Source: Cyclobacteriaceae bacterium
GTDB taxonomy: Bacteria > Bacteroidota > Bacteroidia > Cytophagales > Cyclobacteriaceae
Assembly (NCBI GenBank): GCA_021648745.1
Contig: JAKISE010000033.1
Coordinates: forward strand, 1-28,980
Length of the DNA: 28,980 nt
Direction of reading: 5' to 3'
The first letter of the stretch is position 1; each line of letters opens with the position of its first letter. The notes under the pieces were generated by a model that was not told the origin of the DNA, ran no database searches, and saw only the letters and a program-made list of their open reading frames with translations. The position numbers were made by a program, and so were the translations under genes. This document shows, piece after piece, positions 13,510 to 22,266 of this stretch.

Positions 13510-15282
13510 ATGCAATTACTTCATAAATTTTTAGTTTGGCGAATTAGGCATATTAGTGATCGAAATTTTTTGATCGTTTTAGGACTGTTTATAGGAATAT
13601 TTTCAGGTCTTGCCGCTGTAAGTTTAAAATGGACCGTTCATTTTATTGGGCATTTTTTAATGGACAATAAAATTTTTGAAACTCAAAAATTACTCTATAT
13701 TGTATATCCTTTTATTGGTATTCTATTAACTGTTCTAATCTCTAAATATTTATTAAAAGAACACCTAGGGCACGGAATTACCAATATTCTATATGTAATT
13801 TCAAAGCGATCAAGTATTATTAGTAGAGCTAAAATGTACTCTCGTATGTTTACAAGTGCTATTACAGTAGGCTTTGGAGGTTCTGTTGGGCTAGAGGCAC
13901 CTATAGTGGTAACAGGCTCTGCCATTGGTTCAAATATTGGACGATTAATGCACCTTGGCTATAAAAAAAGAACATTGCTAATAGCTTGTGGTGCAGCAGG
14001 GTCTATTTCTGCCATATTTAATTCTCCAATTGCAGGGGTAATTTTTGCCATAGAAGTACTATTGCCAGAAGTGACTATTGCCATGTTTATCCCTTTATTA
14101 ATTTCTTCAGTAATGGGCTCTCTAACCTCACACTCTATTTTAGGTTCAGAGATTCTATTCTCTTTTAAGCTAAAGGATGAATTTACCATAAACGATGTTC
14201 CGTTTGTGGTAGTTTTTGCTGCCTTAGCCGGACTTTTATCCGTTTATTTTACGAGGACAACTTTCTATATAGAAAACCTAATAGGTAAGATAAAAAGCCA
14301 ATTATCAAGGGCAGCTATCGGAGGTGTTGTTCTTGGAATAATAATTCTGTTCTTGCACCCCCTTTATGGAGAAGGGTACACTACCATTAAAACAATTTTA
14401 AACGGCAACGCTTCAAGCATATTTGCAGATAGTATATTTTTTGAAGGGATGAACTCTAGTCTTTTTCTTGTGCTACTTATGGCTGCTGTAGTGTTAATAA
14501 AACCGGTTGCCTCAGCTGTAACCATTGGATCTGGTGGAAGTGGAGGTGTATTTGCCCCTTCTTTATTTATAGGTGGCACTTTTGGTTTTCTTTTTGCCAC
14601 CGTTGTTAATATGATTGCAGGTGCACCTGTATTAAGTATTAGTAATTTCACATTAATGGGCATGAGCGGAGTTATGAGCGGAGTTCTTCATGCCCCGCTA
14701 ACAGCCATTTTTTTAATTGCTGAAATCACAAGCGGCTACACTCTTTTTGTCCCGTTAATGCTGGTATCAGCCATTGCTTATAGCACCACGGTTTATTTTG
14801 AACCATACTCGCTTTATTCAAGATCTCTAGCGAAAACAGGAGACCTTATTCCTAAGGACAAAGACAAATTAGTACTTGGTGTAATTAACTTAAATAAGAT
14901 AATTGAAACCGACTTGCTAAAGGTATCGCCTATGGCGACATTAAGAGAATTAGTAATGCTAGTAAGGAGCTCGAAACGGAATATATTTCCAGTGGTAAAT
15001 GACAATGGTTCTTTAGTTGGTATAGTAACTTTAGACGACATTAGGCAAATAATGTTTGATACTGATTCGTATGATACAATGACCGTAGAACAACTGATGC
15101 ACAGCCCACCAGCCAGTGTGAGCTCTCAAGAAAATATGCAATCCGTTATGCACAAGTTTGAATCAACCGGAGCTTGGAATTTACCGGTAATTGATCATGG
15201 CATCTATGTAGGATTTCTTTCAAAATCTCGCATTTTTAACACCTACAGGAATAAGTTGAGAAAACAAAATATCCAAGCATAG
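13510..15282 (+). CDS. ClC-family chloride channel/antiporter with CBS domain pair
   Basis: A 590-aa protein. The transmembrane ClC domain occupies about residues 20-430, followed by two CBS domains (about 450-585) that often bind nucleotides. GFGGSVGLEAP (121-131) corresponds to the family's GxxGxEGP with the gating glutamate as Glu129. GSGGSGGVFAPSLF is the second filter segment. The first filter motif, usually GSGIP, is GHGIT here (87-91), so the conserved filter serine is replaced; this variant may change anion selectivity or coupling. It is divergent from the btuB operon. The start at 13510 gives a short cytoplasmic N-terminus and lies behind a TACCTTTG promoter element. Confidence 0.9.
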   Translation: MQLLHKFLVWRIRHISDRNFLIVLGLFIGIFSGLAAVSLKWTVHFIGHFLMDNKIFETQKLLYIVYPFIGILLTVLISKYLLKEHLGHGITNILYVISKRSSIISRAKMYSRMFTSAITVGFGGSVGLEAPIVVTGSAIGSNIGRLMHLGYKKRTLLIACGAAGSISAIFNSPIAGVIFAIEVLLPEVTIAMFIPLLISSVMGSLTSHSILGSEILFSFKLKDEFTINDVPFVVVFAALAGLLSVYFTRTTFYIENLIGKIKSQLSRAAIGGVVLGIIILFLHPLYGEGYTTIKTILNGNASSIFADSIFFEGMNSSLFLVLLMAAVVLIKPVASAVTIGSGGSGGVFAPSLFIGGTFGFLFATVVNMIAGAPVLSISNFTLMGMSGVMSGVLHAPLTAIFLIAEITSGYTLFVPLMLVSAIAYSTTVYFEPYSLYSRSLAKTGDLIPKDKDKLVLGVINLNKIIETDLLKVSPMATLRELVMLVRSSKRNIFPVVNDNGSLVGIVTLDDIRQIMFDTDSYDTMTVEQLMHSPPASVSSQENMQSVMHKFESTGAWNLPVIDHGIYVGFLSKSRIFNTYRNKLRKQNIQA

Positions 15283-15299
15283 CGATATTCGCTATTTTC
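15279..15299 (+). terminator. Terminator of the ClC gene
   Basis: ATAGCGA-tat-TCGCTAT, a 7-bp stem overlapping the stop codon, followed by tttt. It is short but well placed. Confidence 0.5.
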
Positions 15300-15696
15300 A
15301 TAAAGAGATTTGAAAAAATAACATGTTTTTTTGCAAAACACAAGACAATCAGCAAGTTAGCAAAAGTTGTCCACAGGAATTACGTTTAAGGAGAGATTCG
15401 TAAATAGTTGAAATTCAGAAAGTTAAAGACAAATAATAATAAAATGTGGATAAGGCGAATAAATTGTGTATAAATAGTCCCAAAATGGGAATATGCATCC
15501 TGTTATGTAAAATAGCTGTTTATTCTCAATAGAATTCACAAAAGAGCTTCTGTGAATGTACTGATAGCTAAGGTTATTAGTACTTAAAATTATGAATAAA
15601 AATAATTCTGTGCAAAGCCTTTTATTATTTTTTTAAAAAATATTTTTCAAAACTTGTTATAAAGCTCAAAATTAAACATTATTAAAATAATGCAAT
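15300..15696. other. AT-rich gap between convergent genes with DnaA-box matches
   Basis: No gene was found in these roughly 400 bp. Two exact TTATNCACA boxes are present on the minus strand (TTATCCACA at 15445-15453, TTATACACA at 15465-15473), plus TTGTCCACA (15367-15375, one mismatch). A run of A/T follows at about 15590-15690, ending in a CATTATT/AATAATG hairpin (15677-15692) that may terminate the GH3 gene. Confidence 0.5.
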
Positions 15697-17232
15697 TTAC
15701 GGTGCAATTTTTATATCTTCTAATAATCCCAAAATGCTGTCAATATGAGATCTATTATTACTGAGCCTAGGCACCTTATTTTGACCTCCTAGTTTATTTC
15801 GTAGCTTCATCCATTTGTAGAAAGTACCTACAGGAGCCGAGTGAACTTTGGGCTCTACTAGTGCAAGATCATTTTGCCTTTTTGCTTCATAATCAGAATT
15901 TAATTTCTTTAGATTTTTATCAAGTAAAGTAGCAAATTTTGTCAGGCTTTCAGGCTTCTTTTCAAACTCTATAATCCACTCATGACCACCCCTTTTATTT
16001 TTCTCTAAATAGATAGGTCCAGCAGTGAAATTTTCAATTATTGAATTGGTGGCTTCACAAGTTTTTGCTATGGCTTCTTCTGCATTTTCAATCACCAATT
16101 CTTCACCAAAAGCGTTAATAAAATGTTTGGTTCTACCTGAAATTTTAATTCGATATGGATCAATAGAAGTAAAACGAACAGTATCTCCAATATTATATCT
16201 CCACAATCCAGCATTGGTAGAAATTATCATTGCATAATTTTTGCCTACTTCTACCTCCCAGAGAGGAACTGGACTTTGGGTTGCCAAGCCTGTAACGCTC
16301 ATTGGTATAAACTCATAAAATATACCATAGTCAAGCATTAGCAACATATCAACACTATCTGGCCTGTCTTGAATACCGAAAAATCCCTCGGAAGCGTTGT
16401 ATGCATCTATGTAAGCAATATCGTTACTAGGAATTAGCTCTTTAAAAACTTGTTTATATGGTCCAAATGCAACGGCTCCATGAAAAAACACCTCTAAATT
16501 AGGCCAAACATCTAAGATATTAGAAGTTCCTTTTAGCTCCATTATACGTTTAAGTACCAATAATGTCCAGGTAGGTACGCCAGCCATACTTGTTACATTT
16601 TCATCTACGGTTTCTTGGGCAATCTTTTCTAATTTTTCCTCCCAACTATCGAGCAAGGCAACCTCTTCGCTTGGCGTGCGCACATATTTAGCCCACAATG
16701 GCATGTTTTGCATTATAACTGCCGAAACATCTCCAAAATAAGAATCGCCACTTGGGTTTAACAGGTTTTTTTGATGGCTTCCCCCAATAGAAAGCCCTTT
16801 GCCTGTAAAAATTAAAGAATCAGGATTGTTATCTACATAAATGGCAAGCAAGTCTTTGCCCCCACTAAAATGGCTTTCGTCCAAGGCCTCCTGAGAAACA
16901 GGGATAAATTTACTTTTAGCATTGGTGGTTCCTGAAGATTTTGCAAACCAATTGATATGTGTTGGCCAAAGCACATTTTGCTCCCCCTTCATCATACGTT
17001 CTATATATGGAAAGACTTCTTCGTAGGTTGATACAGGAATTGTCTCTTTAAACTCGTTATATGATTTAATGCTTCCAAAATTATGCTTCTCACCGAATTC
17101 AGTATTCTTCGCATCAGAAACTAAACGCAGCATAACTTCACGCTGCACTTCATGAGGGTACTGTTTAAAGAGATCAATCTGGTGAACCCTTTTTTTTATT
17201 ACCCAGGTAAAAAATGAATTTAGAAATGGCAT
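15697..17232 (-). CDS. GH3 auxin-responsive-promoter family protein (acyl-adenylate/amide synthetase fold)
   Basis: A 511-aa member of the GH3 family, in plants acyl-acid amido synthetases of the adenylate-forming superfamily; the bacterial substrate is unknown. The nucleotide-binding motif WFAKSSGTTNAKSKF (95-109) is intact, and the later family segments EGFFGIQDRPD, NAGLWRYNIGDTVRFT and SGRTKHFINAFGEEL are present, so the enzyme looks catalytically competent. It is the last gene of a three-gene same-strand run recJ-lptB-GH3, 91 bp after lptB. The family is sure, the reaction is not. Confidence 0.88.
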   Translation of the reverse strand: MPFLNSFFTWVIKKRVHQIDLFKQYPHEVQREVMLRLVSDAKNTEFGEKHNFGSIKSYNEFKETIPVSTYEEVFPYIERMMKGEQNVLWPTHINWFAKSSGTTNAKSKFIPVSQEALDESHFSGGKDLLAIYVDNNPDSLIFTGKGLSIGGSHQKNLLNPSGDSYFGDVSAVIMQNMPLWAKYVRTPSEEVALLDSWEEKLEKIAQETVDENVTSMAGVPTWTLLVLKRIMELKGTSNILDVWPNLEVFFHGAVAFGPYKQVFKELIPSNDIAYIDAYNASEGFFGIQDRPDSVDMLLMLDYGIFYEFIPMSVTGLATQSPVPLWEVEVGKNYAMIISTNAGLWRYNIGDTVRFTSIDPYRIKISGRTKHFINAFGEELVIENAEEAIAKTCEATNSIIENFTAGPIYLEKNKRGGHEWIIEFEKKPESLTKFATLLDKNLKKLNSDYEAKRQNDLALVEPKVHSAPVGTFYKWMKLRNKLGGQNKVPRLSNNRSHIDSILGLLEDIKIAP

Positions 17233-17323
17233 ATTAGCACCTTGCTTTTTGTAAAAAATAGTTAGCTACTAAAATAGTATAAAATGAATATCAGTTACTA
17301 GTACCGAAGGTAGATTTTAATAA

Positions 17324-18055
17324 TTACACCTTTCTTTTTAGCTCAAAGTTCTGCCCGAGATAAACCTTTCTTACTTGAGGGTCATTAGCTAAATCTTCAG
17401 CAGATCCCGATTTCAATAAGCGGCCTTCAAACATTAAATAAGCCCTATCGGTAATGGAAAGGGTTTCGTTTACATTATGGTCGGTAATCAATATTCCAAT
17501 GTTTTTCTTTTTAAGTTGAGAAACAATACTTTGAATTTCTTCCACGGCTATTGGGTCTACCCCGGCAAAAGGCTCATCTAACAAAACAAACTTAGGGTCA
17601 ACCGCTAAAGAACGAGCAATTTCTGTTCTTCTACGTTCTCCTCCTGATAAAACCCCACCCATATTTTTTCTAACATGTGTAAGACTAAATTCTTCTAAAA
17701 GACTTTCCGTCTTTTCCTTTTGCTCGGCCTTAGAAAGTTTAGTCATTTCCAGCACAGCCAAAATATTTTCTTCAACAGTTAATTTGCGAAACACGGAAGC
17801 TTCTTGGGCTAAGTATCCTATTCCAAGTTTCGCACGCTTATACATTGGTAATGAAGTGATGTCATCGTTATCTAAAAATATACGTCCTTGATTGGGCTTA
17901 ATTAAGCCCACCATCATATAAAAAGAGGTGGTTTTACCGGCACCGTTTGGACCGAGCAAGCCTACGATTTCACCTTGATTAACTTCTACACTAATATCAT
18001 CAACAACCTTTCTTTTGCTGTACTTTTTAACTAAATGTTCGGCTTTTAAAATCAT
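17324..18055 (-). CDS. lptB: Lipopolysaccharide export ABC transporter ATPase LptB
   Basis: A 243-aa ATPase of the LptBFG complex that extracts LPS from the inner membrane. Walker A GPNGAGKTT (35-43), Q-loop LAQEASVFRKLTV, signature LSGGERRRTEIARSL, Walker B FVLLDEPFAGVDP and the switch histidine in TDHNVNET are all present. The signature LSGGERRR and the Q-loop context are those of LptB rather than of other ABC ATPases. It begins 9 bp after recJ, so the two are co-transcribed; the partner permeases lie elsewhere. Confidence 0.93.
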   Translation of the reverse strand: MILKAEHLVKKYSKRKVVDDISVEVNQGEIVGLLGPNGAGKTTSFYMMVGLIKPNQGRIFLDNDDITSLPMYKRAKLGIGYLAQEASVFRKLTVEENILAVLEMTKLSKAEQKEKTESLLEEFSLTHVRKNMGGVLSGGERRRTEIARSLAVDPKFVLLDEPFAGVDPIAVEEIQSIVSQLKKKNIGILITDHNVNETLSITDRAYLMFEGRLLKSGSAEDLANDPQVRKVYLGQNFELKRKV

Positions 18056-18064
18056 ATATCTTTA

Positions 18065-19777
18065 CTAATCTGTAAACTTAATGTCTTTAATTTTTAACTG
18101 AATGCTTTTTATGCCTCTAAAATTATTTTCGTCAATGTTAAACACAATATCAATTTTCTCTCCTTCCAAGTCTTTAGAATAATGATGAGGCATATTAAAT
18201 CCTATCCCATCAAACACTGCGCCATTCTGTTCTACATTTATTTTTAAATGCGCATTTTTTAAAAGAGATGCTTTTTGTACCCTAACATTTCTTACCACAA
18301 ACACCGGTTGTAAATTTTCTGGACCAAATGGAGCCATTTGATTTAATACACTTAAAAATTTATAGCTTATCAAATCAAGTGTTAATTCTGTATCGATCTT
18401 TAACTGCTTTTTCTCTTGATCTGCGGTTATTGAAGTAGAAACAGCCTCTTCAAATGCTAGCACAAAATCGGCTAGATTTTCTCTCTTCAAACTCATCCCT
18501 GCTGCATACTTATGTCCACCAAACTGATCAAGTAAGCCCTCACACTTGACAATAGCTTCGTGTACATCAAACCCTGAAACAGAACGAGCAGAACCGGTTA
18601 CAAATCCATTAGATTCAGTTAACACAATGGTAGGCTTATAATATTCATCCACACATTTTGAAGCCACTATGCCTATCACACCCTTATGCCAATCTGGTTG
18701 AAAGAGTACCGTAGATTTACGGGTTTCATAAACAGGGTCGTCATTAAGCATCCGCAAAGCTTCGTTGCTTATTTGCTCCTGAGTTTTTTTTCTGATATCA
18801 TTTTTTTCATTAATGAGAGAGGCTATTCGGTCGGCTTCTAAGGCATCGTCACTAATTAACACTGAGACAGCTTCATTGGCATGTCCAATTCTACCTGAAG
18901 CATTTATGCGAGGTGCTATGCCAAAAACCACATTGCCGATATTCAATGGTGGGGTCAATCCGCCTACATCGATAAGTGCTTTAAATCCTATACTTGGGTG
19001 CTCGTTTAATTTCTTTAATCCATAATACGCTAGTGTCCTGTTTTCACCAATAATAGATACAATATCAGCCGCAATGCTCACAGCCAATAAATCTAAATTA
19101 CTGAATAACAACTGTGTATCTAGTTCTATTTTTACACATAATGCCTGAAGAAGCTTAAAGCCAACTCCACAGCCAGAAAGCTCTTTAAATGGGTAGTCAC
19201 AATTACTTTGTTTAGGGTCAAGAATTGCAGTTGCATTCGGTAAAGTATCACCAGGTGTATGATGGTCGCAAACTATAAAATCTAGGCCTAACTCACGAGC
19301 TCTGGCGATAGGCTTGTGCCCCTTAATTCCACAGTCAAGGCTAATGATTAGTTTAAAATCACTTGAGGCTGCCCATTCCACCCCTTTCATAGAAACCCCA
19401 TACCCCTCTTCGTATCTATCTGGGATGTAGTACTCCAAATTTGAACTATAATTGGATAAAAATTTATAGACCAAGGCTACTGAAGTGGTTCCATCCACGT
19501 CATAATCTCCATAAATGAGAATCTTTTCTTTGTCTTGAATAGCAGTAGATAATCTATCAACAGCAATATCCATATCCTTCATTAAGAACGGATCGTGTAA
19601 TTGTTCTAGAGAAGGACGAAAGAAAGTTTTAGCCTCTTCAAAATTTGAGATGCCTCTCTGAATTAAAAGAGCTGAAATAATTGGGTTCGTATTAATTACA
19701 TCGGATAGTTCCTGAATGTCTTTTTCATCAGGTAGGGTTTTGAGATTCCAAATGTATTCGTTGGGCATAGATGACAA
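18065..19777 (-). CDS. recJ: Single-stranded-DNA-specific exonuclease RecJ
   Basis: A 570-aa 5'-3' exonuclease of recombination and mismatch repair. The DHH-family motifs are complete: YGDYDVDGTTS (Asp91, Asp93, Asp95), SLDCG (Asp148), VCDHHTPG (Asp171-His172-His173), and in the DHHA1 domain FGGHKYAAGMSL. A C-terminal OB-fold region follows (about 440-570). Either Met1 or Met4 could be the start; both lie before the conserved N-terminus. It is the first gene of the recJ-lptB-GH3 run. Confidence 0.93.
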   Translation of the reverse strand: MSSMPNEYIWNLKTLPDEKDIQELSDVINTNPIISALLIQRGISNFEEAKTFFRPSLEQLHDPFLMKDMDIAVDRLSTAIQDKEKILIYGDYDVDGTTSVALVYKFLSNYSSNLEYYIPDRYEEGYGVSMKGVEWAASSDFKLIISLDCGIKGHKPIARARELGLDFIVCDHHTPGDTLPNATAILDPKQSNCDYPFKELSGCGVGFKLLQALCVKIELDTQLLFSNLDLLAVSIAADIVSIIGENRTLAYYGLKKLNEHPSIGFKALIDVGGLTPPLNIGNVVFGIAPRINASGRIGHANEAVSVLISDDALEADRIASLINEKNDIRKKTQEQISNEALRMLNDDPVYETRKSTVLFQPDWHKGVIGIVASKCVDEYYKPTIVLTESNGFVTGSARSVSGFDVHEAIVKCEGLLDQFGGHKYAAGMSLKRENLADFVLAFEEAVSTSITADQEKKQLKIDTELTLDLISYKFLSVLNQMAPFGPENLQPVFVVRNVRVQKASLLKNAHLKINVEQNGAVFDGIGFNMPHHYSKDLEGEKIDIVFNIDENNFRGIKSIQLKIKDIKFTD

Positions 19778-19809
19778 AGTTAGCCAAATATTAAACTTTA
19801 ATTCTTACC

Positions 19810-19858
19810 CTGAGTTCGACCTACTGAATGCTCTCAGTATTCCTTAGGTCGAACTCAG
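19810..19858. repeat. 14-bp perfect palindrome upstream of recJ
   Basis: CTGAGTTCGACCTA (19810-19823) pairs exactly with TAGGTCGAACTCAG (19845-19858). One arm with its flank (AGTATTCC-t-AGGTCGAACTC) recurs at 1577-1596 behind oxyR, so it is a dispersed palindromic repeat. It lies between a terminator and recJ and could fold in the recJ leader. Confidence 0.6.
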
Positions 19859-19884
19859 ATTCTTAAATAATGAGTAACCATTTT

Positions 19885-19914
19885 AAAACAAAAAAGCCGG
19901 CTCAAGGCCGGCCA
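19885..19914 (-). terminator. Rho-independent terminator of the YceI gene
   Basis: On the minus strand GCCGGC-CTTGA-GCCGGC is followed by TTTTTTGTTTT. It is a strong GC stem with a T-tract, located 30-50 bp after the YceI stop. Confidence 0.85.
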
Positions 19915-19942
19915 AATATCAAATTTACAAAATTAATATGTA

Positions 19943-20524
19943 TTATTTCTTTATCATTTCAAGCTTTATCAAAAGCTCAACTTCTTCACCAACGGTCCAG
20001 CCGCCTTGTTTAGTTTTAGCGTTCCAAGCTACACCAAATTCCATTCTGTTAATAGAGCCTTTTGCTATAAACCCGGCCTTCGTATTTCCATAACCATCAT
20101 CTGCTTGGCCACCATATTTAACACTAAATTCTACAGGTTTTGTAACTCCACGCATAGTTAAATTTCCTTTTAACACATATTGATTGCCACTCTTCTTTGT
20201 GAAATAAGTGCTTTCAAATATCATTTTAGGATGTTTTTCTACATAGAAAAAATCTTCTGACTGTAAGTGGCCATCTCGCTTTCCATTGTCTGTATTAACA
20301 CTTGATACATCAATTGAAAAAGTAATACTGGCATCAGAAAAATCTTCATTAGACGTTATGATTTTTCCATCAAAAGATTTAAACGTTCCGTCCACTTCAG
20401 AAATAACTAAGTGCTCCACTGTAAAATTAACTTTCGAATGTGCGAGATCAACCACCCAAGTGGTTTGCGCTGTTGTTGCTAAAGCTAAAAACCCTGCTGC
20501 GATACTAAATAATGCTTTTTTCAT
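19943..20524 (-). CDS. YceI-family periplasmic protein
   Basis: A 193-aa protein with a cleavable signal (MKKALFSIAAGFLALATTAQ) and a full YceI lipocalin-like domain: WVVDLAHSKVNFTVEHL at the start, DGTFKSFDGKI, HLQSEDFFYVEKHPKMIFES in the centre and RMEFGVAWNAK near the end. YceI proteins bind isoprenoid-like lipids in the periplasm; the exact role here is unknown. It begins 14 bp after the NTF2-like gene, so the two probably form an operon ending at the terminator just downstream. Confidence 0.9.
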   Translation of the reverse strand: MKKALFSIAAGFLALATTAQTTWVVDLAHSKVNFTVEHLVISEVDGTFKSFDGKIITSNEDFSDASITFSIDVSSVNTDNGKRDGHLQSEDFFYVEKHPKMIFESTYFTKKSGNQYVLKGNLTMRGVTKPVEFSVKYGGQADDGYGNTKAGFIAKGSINRMEFGVAWNAKTKQGGWTVGEEVELLIKLEMIKK

Positions 20525-20538
20525 CTTCTTTTTTTAAA

Positions 20539-20892
20539 TTAATTGCTATAATAAAATTTTTCATATACTATTTCATCTCCATCCCAACGCTGTACTGAAA
20601 CCTGATCATATTTACGCGTGCCCCAATCTTTATGGTCATAGTCGAAATGCCATTGAATAACAGCTATCTGGTCGTTGATAATAATATTTTTAACTTCAGC
20701 TCCTCTAAAAGCGGTAATGCCATTTACAAAGGCTTCTTCATTAACTCGGTTAGCTGCTTTCCCTGCCACTGGTTCGTTCAGGTTTTCCCGCATTACTACA
20801 TCATCCGAATAAAATTTTTCAAATGCATCTAATATTTCTCCTTGAAGAATCATTTGGTTCAATGCTTCTACATTTTCTTTTACTGTTGCCAT
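20539..20892 (-). CDS. NTF2/SnoaL-like small protein
   Basis: A 117-aa single-domain protein with the cone-shaped NTF2/SnoaL layout: N-terminal helices (VEALNQMILQGEILDAFEKFYSDDVVMREN), a central helix and strands (AAFRG-like FVNGITAFRGAEVKNIII), and C-terminal strands (IAVIQWHFDYDHKDWG, then YDQVSVQRWDGDEIVYEKFYY). No catalytic assignment can be made. It is the first gene of a pair with YceI. Confidence 0.78.
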   Translation of the reverse strand: MATVKENVEALNQMILQGEILDAFEKFYSDDVVMRENLNEPVAGKAANRVNEEAFVNGITAFRGAEVKNIIINDQIAVIQWHFDYDHKDWGTRKYDQVSVQRWDGDEIVYEKFYYSN

Positions 20893-20976
20893 GTTTTTTT
20901 GTTTTAATACTACAAAGTTGACCTATACCAAAACCAAAAACATTCACCTATGTTAAGAAAGGCATGGTGGATACAA

Positions 20977-21212
20977 GTTAACAGGTGACTTTTCAGCCAA
21001 TACTGCTTGAACTGCAATGCAGCAATTAAACCCGAAATATGCAATAGAATTTCTATTAGGCCTTTAACTCACTTCAAATCAGTCGCTTTGCTTTGTTTGT
21101 GTTCTCACCATAGCGGTGCTATGCTTTCGAATCCAAACTTCTGATTTATTGCATTTTGTCTTCTCATTACGAATTCTATTGCATAATCCGGGTTAAAGAG
21201 TCACCAGTTGAC
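20977..21212. repeat. Palindromic repeat element, copy 2
   Basis: Inner arms 21029-21050 and 21173-21194 match at 20 of 22 positions when inverted (AACCCG-ATGCAATAGAAT). Outer arms GTTAACAGGTGACTTTT (20977-20993) and AAAGAGTCACCAGTTGAC (21195-21212) also pair. An internal hairpin CATAGC-ggt-GCTATG lies at 21109-21123. Many blocks are shared with copy 1 around the IS1595 element (CTGATTTATTGC, CTCATTACGA, CATAGCG-TGCTATG). It fills most of the gap between the NTF2-like and Crp/Fnr genes; no gene is seen in that gap. Confidence 0.65.
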
Positions 21213-21272
21213 TAGGAAAGAAGAATGGAGTGCAAGAAACATTCTGATAGCCATTTAGGACGGTTAGGGGTG

Positions 21273-21863
21273 CTATTTAGAATTATCAGCTATACTCTTT
21301 CTAATTCTGCTTAACGATTGTGGCTTAATGCCTAAAAAAGAAGCAAGGTAATGCTGAGGTACACTTTGAGCAATTTCTGGTTTTTCTCGAATTAGCTTTA
21401 AATAACGATCTTCAGCAGACTCACTATACATATTTAAAATTCTACGCTGGAGATAAATAAAACCATTTTGAATCAAAAGTCTAAAAAATCTTTCAAAAAC
21501 TGGAATTTCGTCACAGACTAACTCAAAGTTCTCTTTAGAGATAGCTAGCAGCTCTGTATCTTCCATAGCCTCAACATAGAACAACGAAGGTTCTACAGCA
21601 AGAAAGCTGAACAGGTCGGAGGTCCAATGTCCTTCAATAGCAATTTGAAGAACATGTTTTTCGCCCTTTTTATCAACGGTATAAGTTGCCATAACCCCAC
21701 TTAGTAAAAACACCTGATACCTTGCAATTTTACTGGCACGAAGAAAAAACTCTCCTTTTTTGAGGCTGATTGTTTTTGTGAGCCCAACGAATTTATCAAA
21801 ATCAGAGTCCGAAACATCGACTTTTAATGCTAGGTGTTTCTTTAAAAATTCTAATTTGTCCAC
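21273..21863 (-). CDS. Crp/Fnr-family transcriptional regulator
   Basis: A 196-aa regulator with an N-terminal cyclic-nucleotide-binding-like beta-roll (residues about 25-115: LKKGEFFLRASKIARYQVFLLSGVM, then DLFSFLAVEPSLFYVEAMEDTELLAIS) and a C-terminal helix-turn-helix (VPQHYLASFLGIKPQSLSRIRK). No Fnr-type cysteine cluster is present, and the usual cAMP-binding arginine motif is not evident, so the ligand is unknown. Such proteins are abundant in Bacteroidota. It starts 11 bp after the thioredoxin-like gene and may be co-transcribed with it. Confidence 0.88.
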   Translation of the reverse strand: MDKLEFLKKHLALKVDVSDSDFDKFVGLTKTISLKKGEFFLRASKIARYQVFLLSGVMATYTVDKKGEKHVLQIAIEGHWTSDLFSFLAVEPSLFYVEAMEDTELLAISKENFELVCDEIPVFERFFRLLIQNGFIYLQRRILNMYSESAEDRYLKLIREKPEIAQSVPQHYLASFLGIKPQSLSRIRKSIADNSK

Positions 21864-21874
21864 TAGCGTTAAAG

Positions 21875-22195
21875 TTAGGTTATAAATACCATATTATAAT
21901 ACCTTTCAATTTCACCCTGTAGTTCAGGCATTGAAATATATTTGCTTTTACGGATATACTCGCGCTCTTCAAAAAACACTAGAATAGTCGGATTCCCAAA
22001 TACATTATACTTTCCTGCCAGAGATGGATTTTCAAAACTATCCACAATTACCATTGCCATTTTAGGAAATTTGGATTGCACCAAATCACTCACTTTGGGG
22101 CGTAGAACCACACAAGGACCACAAAACTCATTTTTAAAGTACACAAGCAATCCTCGGGTTTCTTTGATTTTTAGCTCTAGTTCTTCGGGTGTCAT
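21875..22195 (-). CDS. Thioredoxin-family protein
   Basis: A 106-aa cytoplasmic thioredoxin-fold protein with the canonical redox motif CGPC (Cys25, Cys28; FKNEFCGPCVVLRPKV) and the cis-proline in FGNPTILVFF. There is no signal peptide. It is short and diverged from housekeeping TrxA, whose motif is WCGPC; here the residue before the motif is Phe. It is probably a disulfide reductase with a specific partner. It directly precedes the Crp/Fnr gene. Confidence 0.88.
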   Translation of the reverse strand: MTPEELELKIKETRGLLVYFKNEFCGPCVVLRPKVSDLVQSKFPKMAMVIVDSFENPSLAGKYNVFGNPTILVFFEEREYIRKSKYISMPELQGEIERYYNMVFIT

Positions 22196-22266
22196 TATTT
22201 GTTGACTGTCTAGTAAAAGTAGGGGTAATTAAGAAATTCTTCTCTATGCTCAGAATGACGGAAGCA

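Noticed and set aside
15300..15696. Chromosomal replication origin
   Set aside because: The DnaA boxes and AT-rich tract fit, but no dnaA/dnaN or skew evidence is available, and the gene orientation to the right would oppose replication from here. Kept only as a finding of low interest.
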